Below are positions 1 through 6,208 of a stretch of DNA of 8,066 nucleotides, piece after piece. The DNA lies in NCBI GenBank assembly GCA_026397195.1, contig JAPLVI010000058.1, positions 1 through 8,066 of the forward strand. The letters are read 5' to 3'. The position numbers and the translations under genes were made by a program. The DNA is from Candidatus Berkelbacteria bacterium. Its GTDB lineage: Bacteria; Patescibacteriota; UBA1384; JAHJRZ01. The notes beneath the pieces are model-generated. The model was not told where the DNA came from, ran no database searches, and saw nothing but the letters and a program-made list of their open reading frames with translations. Every line of letters begins with the position of its first letter. Positions within the stretch are counted from its first letter, which is position 1.

Positions 1-70
1 GAAAACCAACATTATGGCGAGTGTTTTGGTATTTACTTCCGGGATTGCCTAATCCAACTATTAGTATCAT
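1..70 (-). CDS. pth: Peptidyl-tRNA hydrolase, N-terminal fragment (cut by window edge)
   Basis: Pth cleaves peptidyl-tRNAs released from stalled ribosomes and recycles the tRNA in the cytoplasm. Only the first 23 codons are inside the window. From an ATG at 70-68 they read MILIVGLGNPGSKY followed by QNTRHNVGF. This is the family's diagnostic N-terminus: the GLGNPG loop and the TRHNVGF motif, whose His is the catalytic residue (His20 in E. coli Pth). The gene is downstream of ybaB on the same strand but has its own promoter, with the -10 box only 8 nt from the ATG. No SD is visible. The short length reflects the window edge, not a broken gene. Identification rests on the motif and is firm. Confidence 0.9.
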   Translation of the reverse strand, partial: MILIVGLGNPGSKYQNTRHNVGF

Positions 71-78
71 TTTTAAGG

Positions 79-106
79 ATTATATTTTTTGATGAGGTAT
101 TATGAA
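79..106 (-). promoter_or_regulatory. Sigma70-type promoter for pth, apparently leaderless
   Basis: On the minus strand a perfect -10 box TATAAT (84-79) is preceded, after a 16-bp spacer, by TTCATA (106-101), which matches the -35 consensus at 4 of 6 positions. Only 8 nt separate the -10 box from the pth ATG at 70, so a transcript starting at the usual distance would begin at or next to the start codon. The -35 box is weak; the -10 box and its position carry the call. Confidence 0.55.
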
Positions 107-149
107 TGATGAATAATGTATAAAGTATACTTGATTCTTAATTCATAAT
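99..149. repeat. AT-rich inverted repeat between ybaB and pth
   Basis: ATTATGAAT (99-107) and ATTCATAAT (141-149) form a perfect 9-bp inverted repeat around a loop that contains the palindrome AAGTATACTT (about 123-132). Short direct and inverted variants of GAATAA/TTATTC lie beside it. It sits just past the ybaB stop and overlaps the -35 region of the pth promoter. It could be a weak terminator or simple low-complexity spacer DNA. There is no run of Ts typical of an intrinsic terminator. Confidence 0.45.
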
Positions 150-161
150 TCGTTATTCAAT

Positions 162-467
162 CTACATTGGCAGATTTAATTTGCTCAACATTCCTTTTGA
201 TTTTTCTGCCGCTTCGGCCTGGGCTTTTTTAACCCCAGCGTTAATAGTATTAATTAAAGAATCTTCAATCTCGGTTTTATTTTCGGGTTTTAAAACATCC
301 TCGTCAATGTCAATCTTAACAACTTGAACCTCGCCGCTTAAGATGACTTTGATTTTCCCCCCGCCCGAAACCGATTCCACCTCCGTGTTTCTAAGTTCTT
401 TTTGGATTCTTTTTGCTTCGCGCTGAAGCTTGAGCATTTCCCCCATTTTGCCAAACATGTTTGCCAT
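162..467 (-). CDS. ybaB: YbaB/EbfC family nucleoid-associated protein
   Basis: Small DNA-binding protein of the YbaB/EbfC family, 101 residues, the usual length. These proteins dimerise and bind DNA in the cytoplasm and are often encoded next to recombination or translation genes. The sequence shows the family layout: an MFGKMGEMLKLQ start, a charged helix (residues 8-26), the SVSGGGKIKVILSG strand segment (about 33-45), then VKIDIDEDVL, and a C-terminal helix (about 65-95) ending SKLNLPM. Start choice is open between the ATG at 467 and an in-frame ATG three codons later (MFGK), which matches family N-termini better. Neither has an SD. A strong promoter lies 29 nt upstream of the first ATG, so the gene need not depend on prfB read-through. 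Family assignment is confident; any specific role here is unknown. Confidence 0.92.
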   Translation of the reverse strand: MANMFGKMGEMLKLQREAKRIQKELRNTEVESVSGGGKIKVILSGEVQVVKIDIDEDVLKPENKTEIEDSLINTINAGVKKAQAEAAEKSKGMLSKLNLPM

Positions 468-495
468 AAGGTTTAATTAGTTAATTTACTTATTC

Positions 496-524
496 TTTAT
501 AACATAGCACAACTTACCTGTAAA
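496..524 (-). promoter_or_regulatory. Extended -10 sigma70 promoter for ybaB
   Basis: The minus strand carries TTTACA (524-519; 5 of 6), a 17-bp spacer and TATAAA (501-496; 5 of 6). A TG precedes the -10 box by one base, which makes an extended -10. Predicted start is near 489, giving a leader of about 22 nt without an SD. The elements lie just past the prfB stop codon (532-534). Confidence 0.65.
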
Positions 525-531
525 TACCCTG

Positions 532-1515
532 TTATTTTTGTTGTGAGCTCCATTCGAGATAACTTTGAATAAAACCATCAATATTGCCGTCTAATACGAC
601 TTCGGCGTCTTTTGATTCAAAATTTGTCCGATGGTCTTTGACCATTTTATATGGATGAAGAACATAAGAACGTATTTGATTCCCCCACGCCGCTTGTTTG
701 GTTTCTCCTTTTGCCGCCGCCACTTCTTTTTTATGCTCTTCTGATTGCAATTTAGCCAGCTTTGAGCGCAAAATTTTCATCGCTGTTTCTTTGTTTTGCA
801 GTTGACTTCTTTCGTTCTGCACCGAAACGACAATCTTTGATGGTAAGTGGGTGATACGTACGGCCGAATCAGTAGTATTTACGCTTTGTCCGCCGTGACC
901 GGAAGAACGAAAAGTATCAATCCTTAAATCTTCATCTTTTATTTCTAATTCTTTAGGGCTTTCTATTTCTGGCGTTACGTCAACCAGAGCAAAAGAAGTT
1001 TGGCGTAAATGCTGGGCATTAAATGGGCTCTGGCGAACTAAGCGGTGTACGCCGGACTCTGATTTCAATAGTCCAAAGGCGTTATGACCTTTGACTATAA
1101 TGATTGCATTTTTTATTCCTGCTTCGGTGCCAGTATTTTTATCAACTACCGTCGCTTTTAAACCCTTGCGCTCTGCACAGCGCAAATACATTCTTAGAAG
1201 CATTTCTGCCCAATCCTGGGCCTCTACGCCCCCTGTACCGGCTGATATTTCCACTATGGCGTTATTTGGGTCATATTTGCCGGAAAATAGGATTAAAACC
1301 TCTAAATTATTTAGTTTTTCCTCACTATCTGCTGCCTCAAATTCCCTTATTTCCTCTCTAAGATTGGCATAGTCTTTGGATATTTGATTGGCTTTTTCCC
1401 TATCAGCCCAGAAATCACTTTTAGCCATTTCTTTCTCAATCTCAAGCAGGCGATTTTTCTTCGCCTCAATATTTAATAACTTTGCTAATACTCGTTTTTT
1501 CTCTTCAATTGACAT
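532..1515 (-). CDS. prfB: Peptide chain release factor 2, short domain 1
   Basis: RF2 recognises UGA and UAA stop codons and triggers hydrolysis of peptidyl-tRNA on the ribosome. From the ATG at 1515 the protein has 327 residues. The tripeptide anticodon SPF is at about 163-165 (GVHRLVRQSPF), and the GGQ catalytic loop at 208-210 (SSGHGGQSVN), followed by SAVRITHLP. SPF, not PxT, identifies RF2 over RF1. There is no in-frame UGA, so the autoregulatory frameshift known from many prfB genes is absent. Domain 1 is short: between the DFW motif and LFSGKYD about 31 residues found in E. coli RF2 are missing. A TTG at 1557 would give 341 residues and aligns slightly further with E. coli RF2. However, it directly follows an in-frame TAG and a terminator T-run and coincides with a good -35 box, so the ATG is preferred. 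Confidence 0.93.
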   Translation of the reverse strand: MSIEEKKRVLAKLLNIEAKKNRLLEIEKEMAKSDFWADREKANQISKDYANLREEIREFEAADSEEKLNNLEVLILFSGKYDPNNAIVEISAGTGGVEAQDWAEMLLRMYLRCAERKGLKATVVDKNTGTEAGIKNAIIIVKGHNAFGLLKSESGVHRLVRQSPFNAQHLRQTSFALVDVTPEIESPKELEIKDEDLRIDTFRSSGHGGQSVNTTDSAVRITHLPSKIVVSVQNERSQLQNKETAMKILRSKLAKLQSEEHKKEVAAAKGETKQAAWGNQIRSYVLHPYKMVKDHRTNFESKDAEVVLDGNIDGFIQSYLEWSSQQK

Positions 1516-1528
1516 AGTTTCAACCTTA

Positions 1529-1557
1529 ATCTTATCCTTAAATTGACATCTGGTCAA
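1529..1557 (-). promoter_or_regulatory. Sigma70-type promoter for prfB, very short leader
   Basis: TTGACC (1557-1552; 5 of 6), a spacer of exactly 17 bp and TAAGAT (1534-1529; 4 of 6) lie between the upstream terminator and the prfB ATG. Thirteen nt separate the -10 box from the ATG at 1515, so the mRNA would start about 6 nt before the start codon. The -35 box occupies the alternative TTG start codon. Confidence 0.6.
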
Positions 1558-1559
1558 CT

Positions 1560-1597
1560 AAAAACCCAGCCCTTTCTAACGAAATAAAGGGCTGGGT
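1560..1597 (-). terminator. Rho-independent terminator of the DUF11 gene
   Basis: A perfect 12-bp stem, ACCCAGCCCTTT (minus strand, 1597-1586) with AAAGGGCTGGGT (1575-1564), has a 10-nt loop and is followed on the minus strand by a T-run through 1560. It begins 21 nt after the stop codon of the surface-protein gene and ends just before the prfB promoter, so the two genes are separate transcription units. Confidence 0.93.
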
Positions 1598-1618
1598 CAT
1601 TTCATTTCTATCTTAAAT

Positions 1619-3607
1619 TTACTTAATTCCGTATTTGTAGATAACAATTGCTGAACCAATAGCCATAATGACGAGGGCGACAATGGCCAGAGTCTCTAGA
1701 GGTGTTCCAGTTGAGGTTAAAGTTGTCATTCCCTTGACTTGAGGAGTTGGAGTAGGAATATTTTCACAGACAACATCAGTATAGGCGAAGGAATCAGCTC
1801 TTAAGTTTCCAGAAGCTGTAGTGACAACTTTATTTTCGATTCTTGAGCCACAAGCAATTTCACTATTAACTTTGGCTCGAAAGATTACTGTAATTGTTTC
1901 ACCCGTGGTTCCATTTTGTCTTAAATTACCTAAGATAATATTCTGATTGAAGAGTTCGACTGGAGTTACAACTTGACCATTAGGGAGAGTGATTGAAAGC
2001 GATCCAGCGACGTAAGAAACAGGGAGTGGCAGGACATCACGTAGGGTGACATTCAAGGCGTCAGAATCGCCGTCATTTTGAATCACCATCTTATATTCAA
2101 GAGTGTCTCCGCTTTTAGCATTATTTTCTTTAACGTAAGTTGTTTCATTCAGGGTAACATTGCGAACCAGTTTTTCGATGGTGAGGTGAGGATTCTGAAT
2201 TACTGGCGGTCGTTTTTCAATAATAATTATTACCCAGTTACCATAGATATTTCTCATCTCAAGGTCAGAATTGGCTCTTTGAGAAGTGACTTTTACTTTA
2301 AAGGTATAATCAATTCTCTGGCCGGCGGCAAGATCGACTTTCGGATAAACGATGGTATTGCCTTGCATACTGCCATTATTTGAAATGGAGATGATTTGTG
2401 CATTATCGAGAACATCACTCAGGTCATCGTCAACAATGAAATTCATTTGCGTGCCATTGCCGATATTCTTGGTAATAAGATGATATTCAATAACATCACC
2501 CTCTTTGGCAGGAATGGTTGTTGCGTCAACATTTTGGGTAATATTCCAGGCATTTTTTGATTTTTCAATTTCCGGTACTGCTGGTATTTTGACGATAACA
2601 CGAGCTTGGTCTTCATCGCGTAAACCACCTGCAGCGGTAATAATTCCGGTATTAACAAGGACCTCTTCTAATATATGGACATCAGCGGCCCGGGCTTTAA
2701 AGATAATGTAGGCGCTTTCACCGCGGCCAAAAGTTCCGATTGAAACTCCATCGGTAAAGAGCTCTTCGCCAACCGGAGCATTGCCGTTTGAGCGGTGCAA
2801 GGTACCTGATCCAGGGACAAAGGCTAAACCAGCCGGTAAAACATCTTTAACAATTACGTTTTGAGCGGCCGCATCTCCATCATTATTGAAAGAAAGTCTG
2901 AAAGCGACCTCTTCTCCTCTATCTGCTTCAACTTCTTTCTTCCAATCATAGATTCCGTTGCCGAGGTTTGTTTTAGAAACATATTTCTCGATAGCGATAT
3001 TTGGATGTGTTGGAGGTGGAGTTGGTGTGTGCATTAATCTAACTTGAAAGAGAACATAACCAGCATACTGCCAACAACCTTGAATCCCGCCAATACTTAC
3101 ACCATTGGCTGTGGTAATTCCATCAGGCAGGGGTTGCCCTGTCCCTCCTGAGTTTCCTTGTCGGTTGGGAAACCATACAGTTGAACCGGGAATGTAGTCT
3201 ACTTTGACGGTTTCGCCTGAATTAATAGTCAGAGTGTCTCTGACGGCATCAGCATTGGTTGCCCAAAGCTTGGCGCTTAGAACTTGAGTCGTTTTTTCAC
3301 CTGAAGGCAGAATAACGCTAATTCGAGTGTTTTTAGCGGTTGTTCCTTCAACGATGTTGTGGTAATAAACCAGCACATCAACCGTATCGCCTGAATTTCC
3401 ACTGACCGGATCGGTCCAATCGGTTGAACCAGGGTGTTGGGTGGCATTAACTCCACTGATTAGTTTCTGGTCGTCGGGCAGACCATTGAAAATTGGTCCG
3501 TCAGCATTGATTGAAGGAGCAAAAGAAAAGACCAAAAGCATTGCCACAAATAAAATGGCAAAGATTTTTGCGCTTTTTGATTTCACGATGTTTTTAAGTT
3601 TTTCCAT
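1619..3607 (-). CDS. Exported DUF11-repeat surface protein with C-terminal membrane anchor
   Basis: A 662-residue surface protein. Residues 1-36 form a signal peptide (basic start, hydrophobic 15-30, SINA before DG). Three DUF11-type beta-sandwich modules follow at about 202-342, 345-465 and 474-615. Each opens with an IEK strand, and all but the middle one clearly show the GD/GE-V...N-GD...NV.V.D.LP.G pattern. The region 45-190 has the same pattern in degenerate form (GDTVDVLVYYHN, NTRISVILPSG), so there may be four modules. Pro/Thr linkers sit near 194-202 and 618-622. Residues 637-657 are a C-terminal transmembrane helix preceded by LTSTG, which resembles a sortase signal but lacks the Pro of LPxTG and a basic tail. 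DUF11 proteins are adhesin-like or wall-associated; ligand and function here are unknown. The ATG at 3607 has only a weak GAGA-type SD. A strong promoter and terminator make it monocistronic. Confidence 0.88.
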   Translation of the reverse strand: MEKLKNIVKSKSAKIFAILFVAMLLVFSFAPSINADGPIFNGLPDDQKLISGVNATQHPGSTDWTDPVSGNSGDTVDVLVYYHNIVEGTTAKNTRISVILPSGEKTTQVLSAKLWATNADAVRDTLTINSGETVKVDYIPGSTVWFPNRQGNSGGTGQPLPDGITTANGVSIGGIQGCWQYAGYVLFQVRLMHTPTPPPTHPNIAIEKYVSKTNLGNGIYDWKKEVEADRGEEVAFRLSFNNDGDAAAQNVIVKDVLPAGLAFVPGSGTLHRSNGNAPVGEELFTDGVSIGTFGRGESAYIIFKARAADVHILEEVLVNTGIITAAGGLRDEDQARVIVKIPAVPEIEKSKNAWNITQNVDATTIPAKEGDVIEYHLITKNIGNGTQMNFIVDDDLSDVLDNAQIISISNNGSMQGNTIVYPKVDLAAGQRIDYTFKVKVTSQRANSDLEMRNIYGNWVIIIIEKRPPVIQNPHLTIEKLVRNVTLNETTYVKENNAKSGDTLEYKMVIQNDGDSDALNVTLRDVLPLPVSYVAGSLSITLPNGQVVTPVELFNQNIILGNLRQNGTTGETITVIFRAKVNSEIACGSRIENKVVTTASGNLRADSFAYTDVVCENIPTPTPQVKGMTTLTSTGTPLETLAIVALVIMAIGSAIVIYKYGIK

Positions 3608-3679
3608 AATTCTCTTTTTAAATAATATTGGTAAATTGATATTACTACTTAATTTTTAATCTATCAATAGGATAAAATC

Positions 3680-3708
3680 AATATATCACCTATCTACTTT
3701 TTTGTCAA
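3680..3708 (-). promoter_or_regulatory. Strong extended -10 promoter for the DUF11 surface gene
   Basis: The minus strand has a perfect -35 box TTGACA (3708-3703), a 17-bp spacer and TATATT (3685-3680; 5 of 6). A TG one base before the -10 box adds an extended -10. Predicted start is near 3673, leaving a 65-nt AT-rich leader before the ATG at 3607. The quality of all three elements suggests high expression. Confidence 0.8.
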
Positions 3709-3738
3709 GACCCGCCGATGGCGGGTCGCAGACCCCGC
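3709..3738. repeat. Three-arm GC palindrome next to the DUF11 promoter
   Basis: GACCCGCC (3709-3716) pairs perfectly with GGCGGGTC (3720-3727) across a 3-nt loop. The same middle arm can pair instead with GACCCCGC (3731-3738) with one bulge, so two alternative hairpins share one strand. It abuts the -35 box at 3708. It may end transcription coming from the GC-rich operon, although no T-run follows on the minus strand, or it may be a dispersed genomic palindrome. Confidence 0.6.
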
Positions 3739-3816
3739 ATAATTTCACGAAGCGGAACGAGAATGAATAATTCTATGTGGAGCTATCGAGAAATTGTGCT
3801 GGGGTCAAGTATTTCA

Positions 3817-3854
3817 CCGTTTTCTGCGCACAAATTTTTGTGAGCAAGAAACGG
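3817..3854. repeat. Long imperfect palindrome at left edge of GC-rich island
   Basis: Two 18-bp arms (3817-3834 and 3837-3854) match at 15 of 18 positions around a 2-nt centre. The inner part CACAAA/TTTGTG is perfect. This is where base composition changes from the AT-rich host style to the GC-rich island. No T-run follows, so a standard terminator is unlikely; a transposon-end or REP-like structure is possible. Confidence 0.55.
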
Positions 3855-3881
3855 CGGTGGAAGGAGGATCAGGGACTGAGG

Positions 3882-3897
3882 CTGCTCTCGCGAGCAG
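3882..3897 (-). other. GNRA-tetraloop hairpin downstream of the collagen-like gene
   Basis: On the minus strand CTGCTC-GCGA-GAGCAG forms a perfect 6-bp stem capped by a GNRA tetraloop, about 55 nt after the stop codon of the collagen-like gene. It could protect the 3' end or assist termination. No poly-T follows, so I do not call it a terminator. Confidence 0.4.
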
Positions 3898-3952
3898 TCA
3901 AAAGTATAACTCTCCCTCCACCGGGTAATGATGTCCACCAGGCCGGTGCCGG

Positions 3953-4723
3953 TCACCACGCAGGTGGTGGCTTGGGTGGGTTCGGTGTCGGTGGACACAG
4001 CTCGAACCTCTTGGTGGTTGCGTTCCATACCAGGACGAAGCCCGTCAGTAGGTTGTAGTGGGTGATCGTCCAGGTTGCCCCGCAGGGTGGTGCGATAGCC
4101 GGGCAGGCGTTGAACAGGATGATGAAGCCGGATTCGCCCGGAGGTCCTTGCAGACCAGGGGTGCCCTTAGGGCCACGCGGACCTTTCGATCCAGGAGCGC
4201 CAGGAGCACCGTCAGTGCCGGGTGGTCCGGGAAGTCCAGGCGAACCGGGCGTACCCTGTGGTCCGGCTGAACCGGGTTCTCCGGGAGGTCCTTGCGGACC
4301 TGGCTTCGGCAGTGGCATGAAGAAGACGATCTTGTTGCCGTCCACTCCCACCTGGAAGTGGGCTATGTACAGGTCGCCGTTCTTCTTCACCTTGTAGTTG
4401 CGGAGAATCCCGAGGAAGATGTCGCTGTCCACTTCGTACTTGTGCCAGTTGTGACACGCACCAAAGGCCATGTAGCCGATGCCCTGCGGGCAAGGCTTGG
4501 CCTTGTCCTCCCCGACCTGCTCCAGGTCAGCCAGCGTCAGCCCGTAGGGCTTCATCGTTGACTGAAGTAGCTCCATGTGGACCGCGGAGATGGCGAAGGG
4601 GGGTGCGACGCGGGCCTCGTCGTAGTTGACCGCGTTGACCACACCGATGACGTCATCGGCTGCGAACGACACGATGGGGATCAGCATCGAGAACGTGAGA
4701 AGCATGGAGACACGTGTGCGCAT
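3953..4723 (-). CDS. Exported collagen-like (Gly-X-Y repeat) protein
   Basis: A 256-residue secreted protein with four parts. Residues 1-21 are a signal peptide ending VSFA. Residues 22-140 are a globular domain with two Cys (78, 90) and no family I recognise. Residues 142-198 are 19 uninterrupted Gly-X-Y triplets rich in GPP and GAP, the signature of a collagen triple helix. Residues 199-256 are a small domain with Cys 207, 214 and 243 ending in a Pro-rich tail ([10 protein letters not shown]). Bacterial collagen-like proteins trimerise and form stalks on surfaces, so a stalk between two folded heads is a reasonable inference. The ATG at 4723 lies 2 bp after the upstream stop codon, and GGAGG (4738-4734) sits 10 nt before it inside the end of the upstream gene, implying translational coupling. 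Base composition is far more GC-rich than the DUF11, prfB and rmuC genes. Confidence 0.88.
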   Translation of the reverse strand: MRTRVSMLLTFSMLIPIVSFAADDVIGVVNAVNYDEARVAPPFAISAVHMELLQSTMKPYGLTLADLEQVGEDKAKPCPQGIGYMAFGACHNWHKYEVDSDIFLGILRNYKVKKNGDLYIAHFQVGVDGNKIVFFMPLPKPGPQGPPGEPGSAGPQGTPGSPGLPGPPGTDGAPGAPGSKGPRGPKGTPGLQGPPGESGFIILFNACPAIAPPCGATWTITHYNLLTGFVLVWNATTKRFELCPPTPNPPKPPPAW

Positions 4724-4725
4724 GG

Positions 4726-6009
4726 CTAGTTGTCCTCCGTGACGATCAGCTGTCGCTGGGCGTAGCCCAGGGTCTGCTTGCCGAGCTTGACTCGTACGGC
4801 CAGGATGTGATCACCAGGCGCGGCCTCAGCGAGGTCGAACGGATGCTCGTGGTTCGCGTTGACGGTGATCGGGCCCCAGGGGGTGCAGGTGAAGGCCGAA
4901 CCTTGGCAGTAGCCAAAGCAGAACTCCACCACCGCCCCATCCGGGATCGGATCGTCGAACTCGGCCCAGATGGTCTGGGACTTAGCGACGACCACCGCGT
5001 TGCCTCGTACCTCGAAGCCGCCCTCCGGTTCGATCCGAATGCGGAGTTGCCCGTTGGACGCCTGGGTATCAGTCGGCATCACAGAAGTGCCGTCAGGTGC
5101 TTCAGGTTGAGACGGTGGAGGGGCCGATTGCGCCTTGGCCAACGAGCTGTCGAAGACCTCCTTGACCCTCCTGATGAGCTCGTCGCCGAATCCGGACAAC
5201 CGAGCCTCCAGCTTGCCCCAGGTCACCGGTTCGTCTTCCGGTTTGGTTGGGGGTGGAGGAGTCGGCGCTCCAGGGTTCATTGCGCCCGGCGGTTGGCTCA
5301 CAACAGGAGCCGACCACACCGGGTCGAAACCCATCAGGTAGGCGAACTTCATCTCACGAGTCATACCCTCAAGCCCGGCGGGAGGCTCCTTGCAGGCGAA
5401 CTGCAGGTATTCCTCATAGCGGCCGCCGTTGCGCGTCTTGATCGTGATGACCCAGAGGACTTTGTACTTCTTCTCGTTGAACTTGCCCTCCAGCCTCACC
5501 ACGACATTCGTCACGCGAGCGACAGGGAGGATGCTGGATGGTACCCAACATTCCCACTTGTTCGCGCCGGCCGGCTTCGCCAGAACCCAGGTCCCGACGA
5601 CTTCCTTGCGTGCCTCCTTGAGCTTCCGGACAGTGTCCGGCCTCTCGGACCACGCTTCGAAGTCCTTCTTGTCAATACAGCCAGGGAATCCGAAGTAGAC
5701 CCGATGGGTCTCTTCACCCTGAAGGTTCAGGACCGTGGCCGAGCAGTTGAGCGCTAGGCCGTGGTAGACGACCATGCGTTGGTAGTCGGCTGACTGGTAG
5801 CCCATGGGGTCCCCGTCTTCCTCGAAGACGGAGGCGCTGCCCTTGAGCGTTCCAGTCGGTGTGAGGTCCTTGACATCCGCCTGCAGCATGGGACTCGTTG
5901 CCCCATAGGCGACAGCGGACGTCATCGGATCCATGGCCAAGACAGGGGCGCTCACGGTGAGCGCCATAAGAACGGCAAACACCAACAGCATGATCTTGGT
6001 CGTCTTCAA
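4726..6009 (-). CDS. Exported two-domain protein of unknown function, TTG start
   Basis: I do not recognise the family. From a TTG at 6009 the product has 427 residues. Residues 1-25 are a textbook signal peptide (MKTTKIM, hydrophobic core, APVLA). Residues 26-235 are a globular domain with Cys 89, 111, 154 and 206. Residues 236-262 form a Pro-rich linker (PTPPPPTKP), about 263-290 a short charged helix, and 293-305 a second Pro-rich linker. A C-terminal beta-rich domain (about 318-427) carries Cys 364, 368 and 375. The TTG is preferred because AAGGAG lies 6 nt before it and the signal peptide then starts correctly. A GTG at 6078 would put 23 polar residues before the signal sequence and has no SD. 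The stop codon is 2 bp from the collagen-like start, so the two form an operon. An extracytoplasmic location with disulfides is inferred. Confidence 0.82.
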   Translation of the reverse strand: MKTTKIMLLVFAVLMALTVSAPVLAMDPMTSAVAYGATSPMLQADVKDLTPTGTLKGSASVFEEDGDPMGYQSADYQRMVVYHGLALNCSATVLNLQGEETHRVYFGFPGCIDKKDFEAWSERPDTVRKLKEARKEVVGTWVLAKPAGANKWECWVPSSILPVARVTNVVVRLEGKFNEKKYKVLWVITIKTRNGGRYEEYLQFACKEPPAGLEGMTREMKFAYLMGFDPVWSAPVVSQPPGAMNPGAPTPPPPTKPEDEPVTWGKLEARLSGFGDELIRRVKEVFDSSLAKAQSAPPPSQPEAPDGTSVMPTDTQASNGQLRIRIEPEGGFEVRGNAVVVAKSQTIWAEFDDPIPDGAVVEFCFGYCQGSAFTCTPWGPITVNANHEHPFDLAEAAPGDHILAVRVKLGKQTLGYAQRQLIVTEDN

Positions 6010-6015
6010 CTTCTT

Positions 6016-6028
6016 CTCCTTGTCCTCC
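6016..6028 (-). promoter_or_regulatory. Shine-Dalgarno sites that set the TTG start at 6009
   Basis: On the minus strand GGAGG (6028-6024) and AAGGAG (6021-6016) precede TTG (6009-6007). AAGGAG has a 6-nt spacing, close to ideal. This argues for the TTG start over the upstream GTG at 6078. Confidence 0.75.
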
Positions 6029-6147
6029 TGCACGCTCACCGCACAGGTTGGATTGGTGGTACGTCGGATACCTCCCACTAGGTGGGGGCTCGACTCATTA
6101 AACCAATATTAGCGCATTGATTTATTGAATCCAGACCCCATTCTTAC

Positions 6148-6208
6148 AAAAAACCGGAAATCCTCATAAGGAATTTTAGTTAAATTCACATATGAATTTA
6201 TTCCGGTT
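6148..6208 (-). terminator. Intrinsic terminator of the ncRNA, branched hairpin
   Basis: AACCGGAA (minus strand, 6208-6201) pairs with TTCCGG plus the first two Ts (6159-6152), and six Ts run from 6153 to 6148. Inside the 8-bp closing stem are two small hairpins, AAATTC/GAATTT (6199-6194 with 6187-6182) and TCCT/AGGA (6172-6169 with 6164-6161), which bring the outer arms together as a three-way junction. The T-run fits only minus-strand transcription. Confidence 0.75.

Larger units (their letters stand above)
3855..6095. other. GC-rich compositional island, probably acquired
   Basis: By inspection this block is dominated by G and C, including G/C third codon positions, and its two genes have strong SD sequences. 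The flanks (1-3700, 6100-6600, 7150-8066) are AT-rich and mostly lack SDs. Inverted TGGGGTC copies face inward at 3800-3806 and 6134-6140, and CAGACCCC is repeated directly at 3729-3736 and 6132-6139. No recombinase gene is present. Horizontal transfer is the simplest reading, but an assembly join must be excluded. Confidence 0.6.

Noticed and set aside
1290..1560. Programmed +1 frameshift in prfB
   Set aside because: There is no in-frame UGA or CUUUGAC-type site; the frame is continuous from the start codon.
3783..4028. Minus-strand open frame of 81 codons overlapping the end of the collagen-like gene
   Set aside because: It overlaps the collagen-like gene in another frame, has no SD, and arises because GC-rich sequence has few stop codons.
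4714..5757. Plus-strand open frame of 347 codons
   Set aside because: It is antisense to the exported two-domain protein, Arg-rich with no recognisable domain or signal peptide, and typical of an artefact opposite a GC-rich gene.
6010..6078. GTG start at 6078 for the GC-rich exported protein
   Set aside because: It has no SD and would place 23 polar residues before the signal peptide. The TTG at 6009 has AAGGAG at 6 nt and gives a proper signal sequence.
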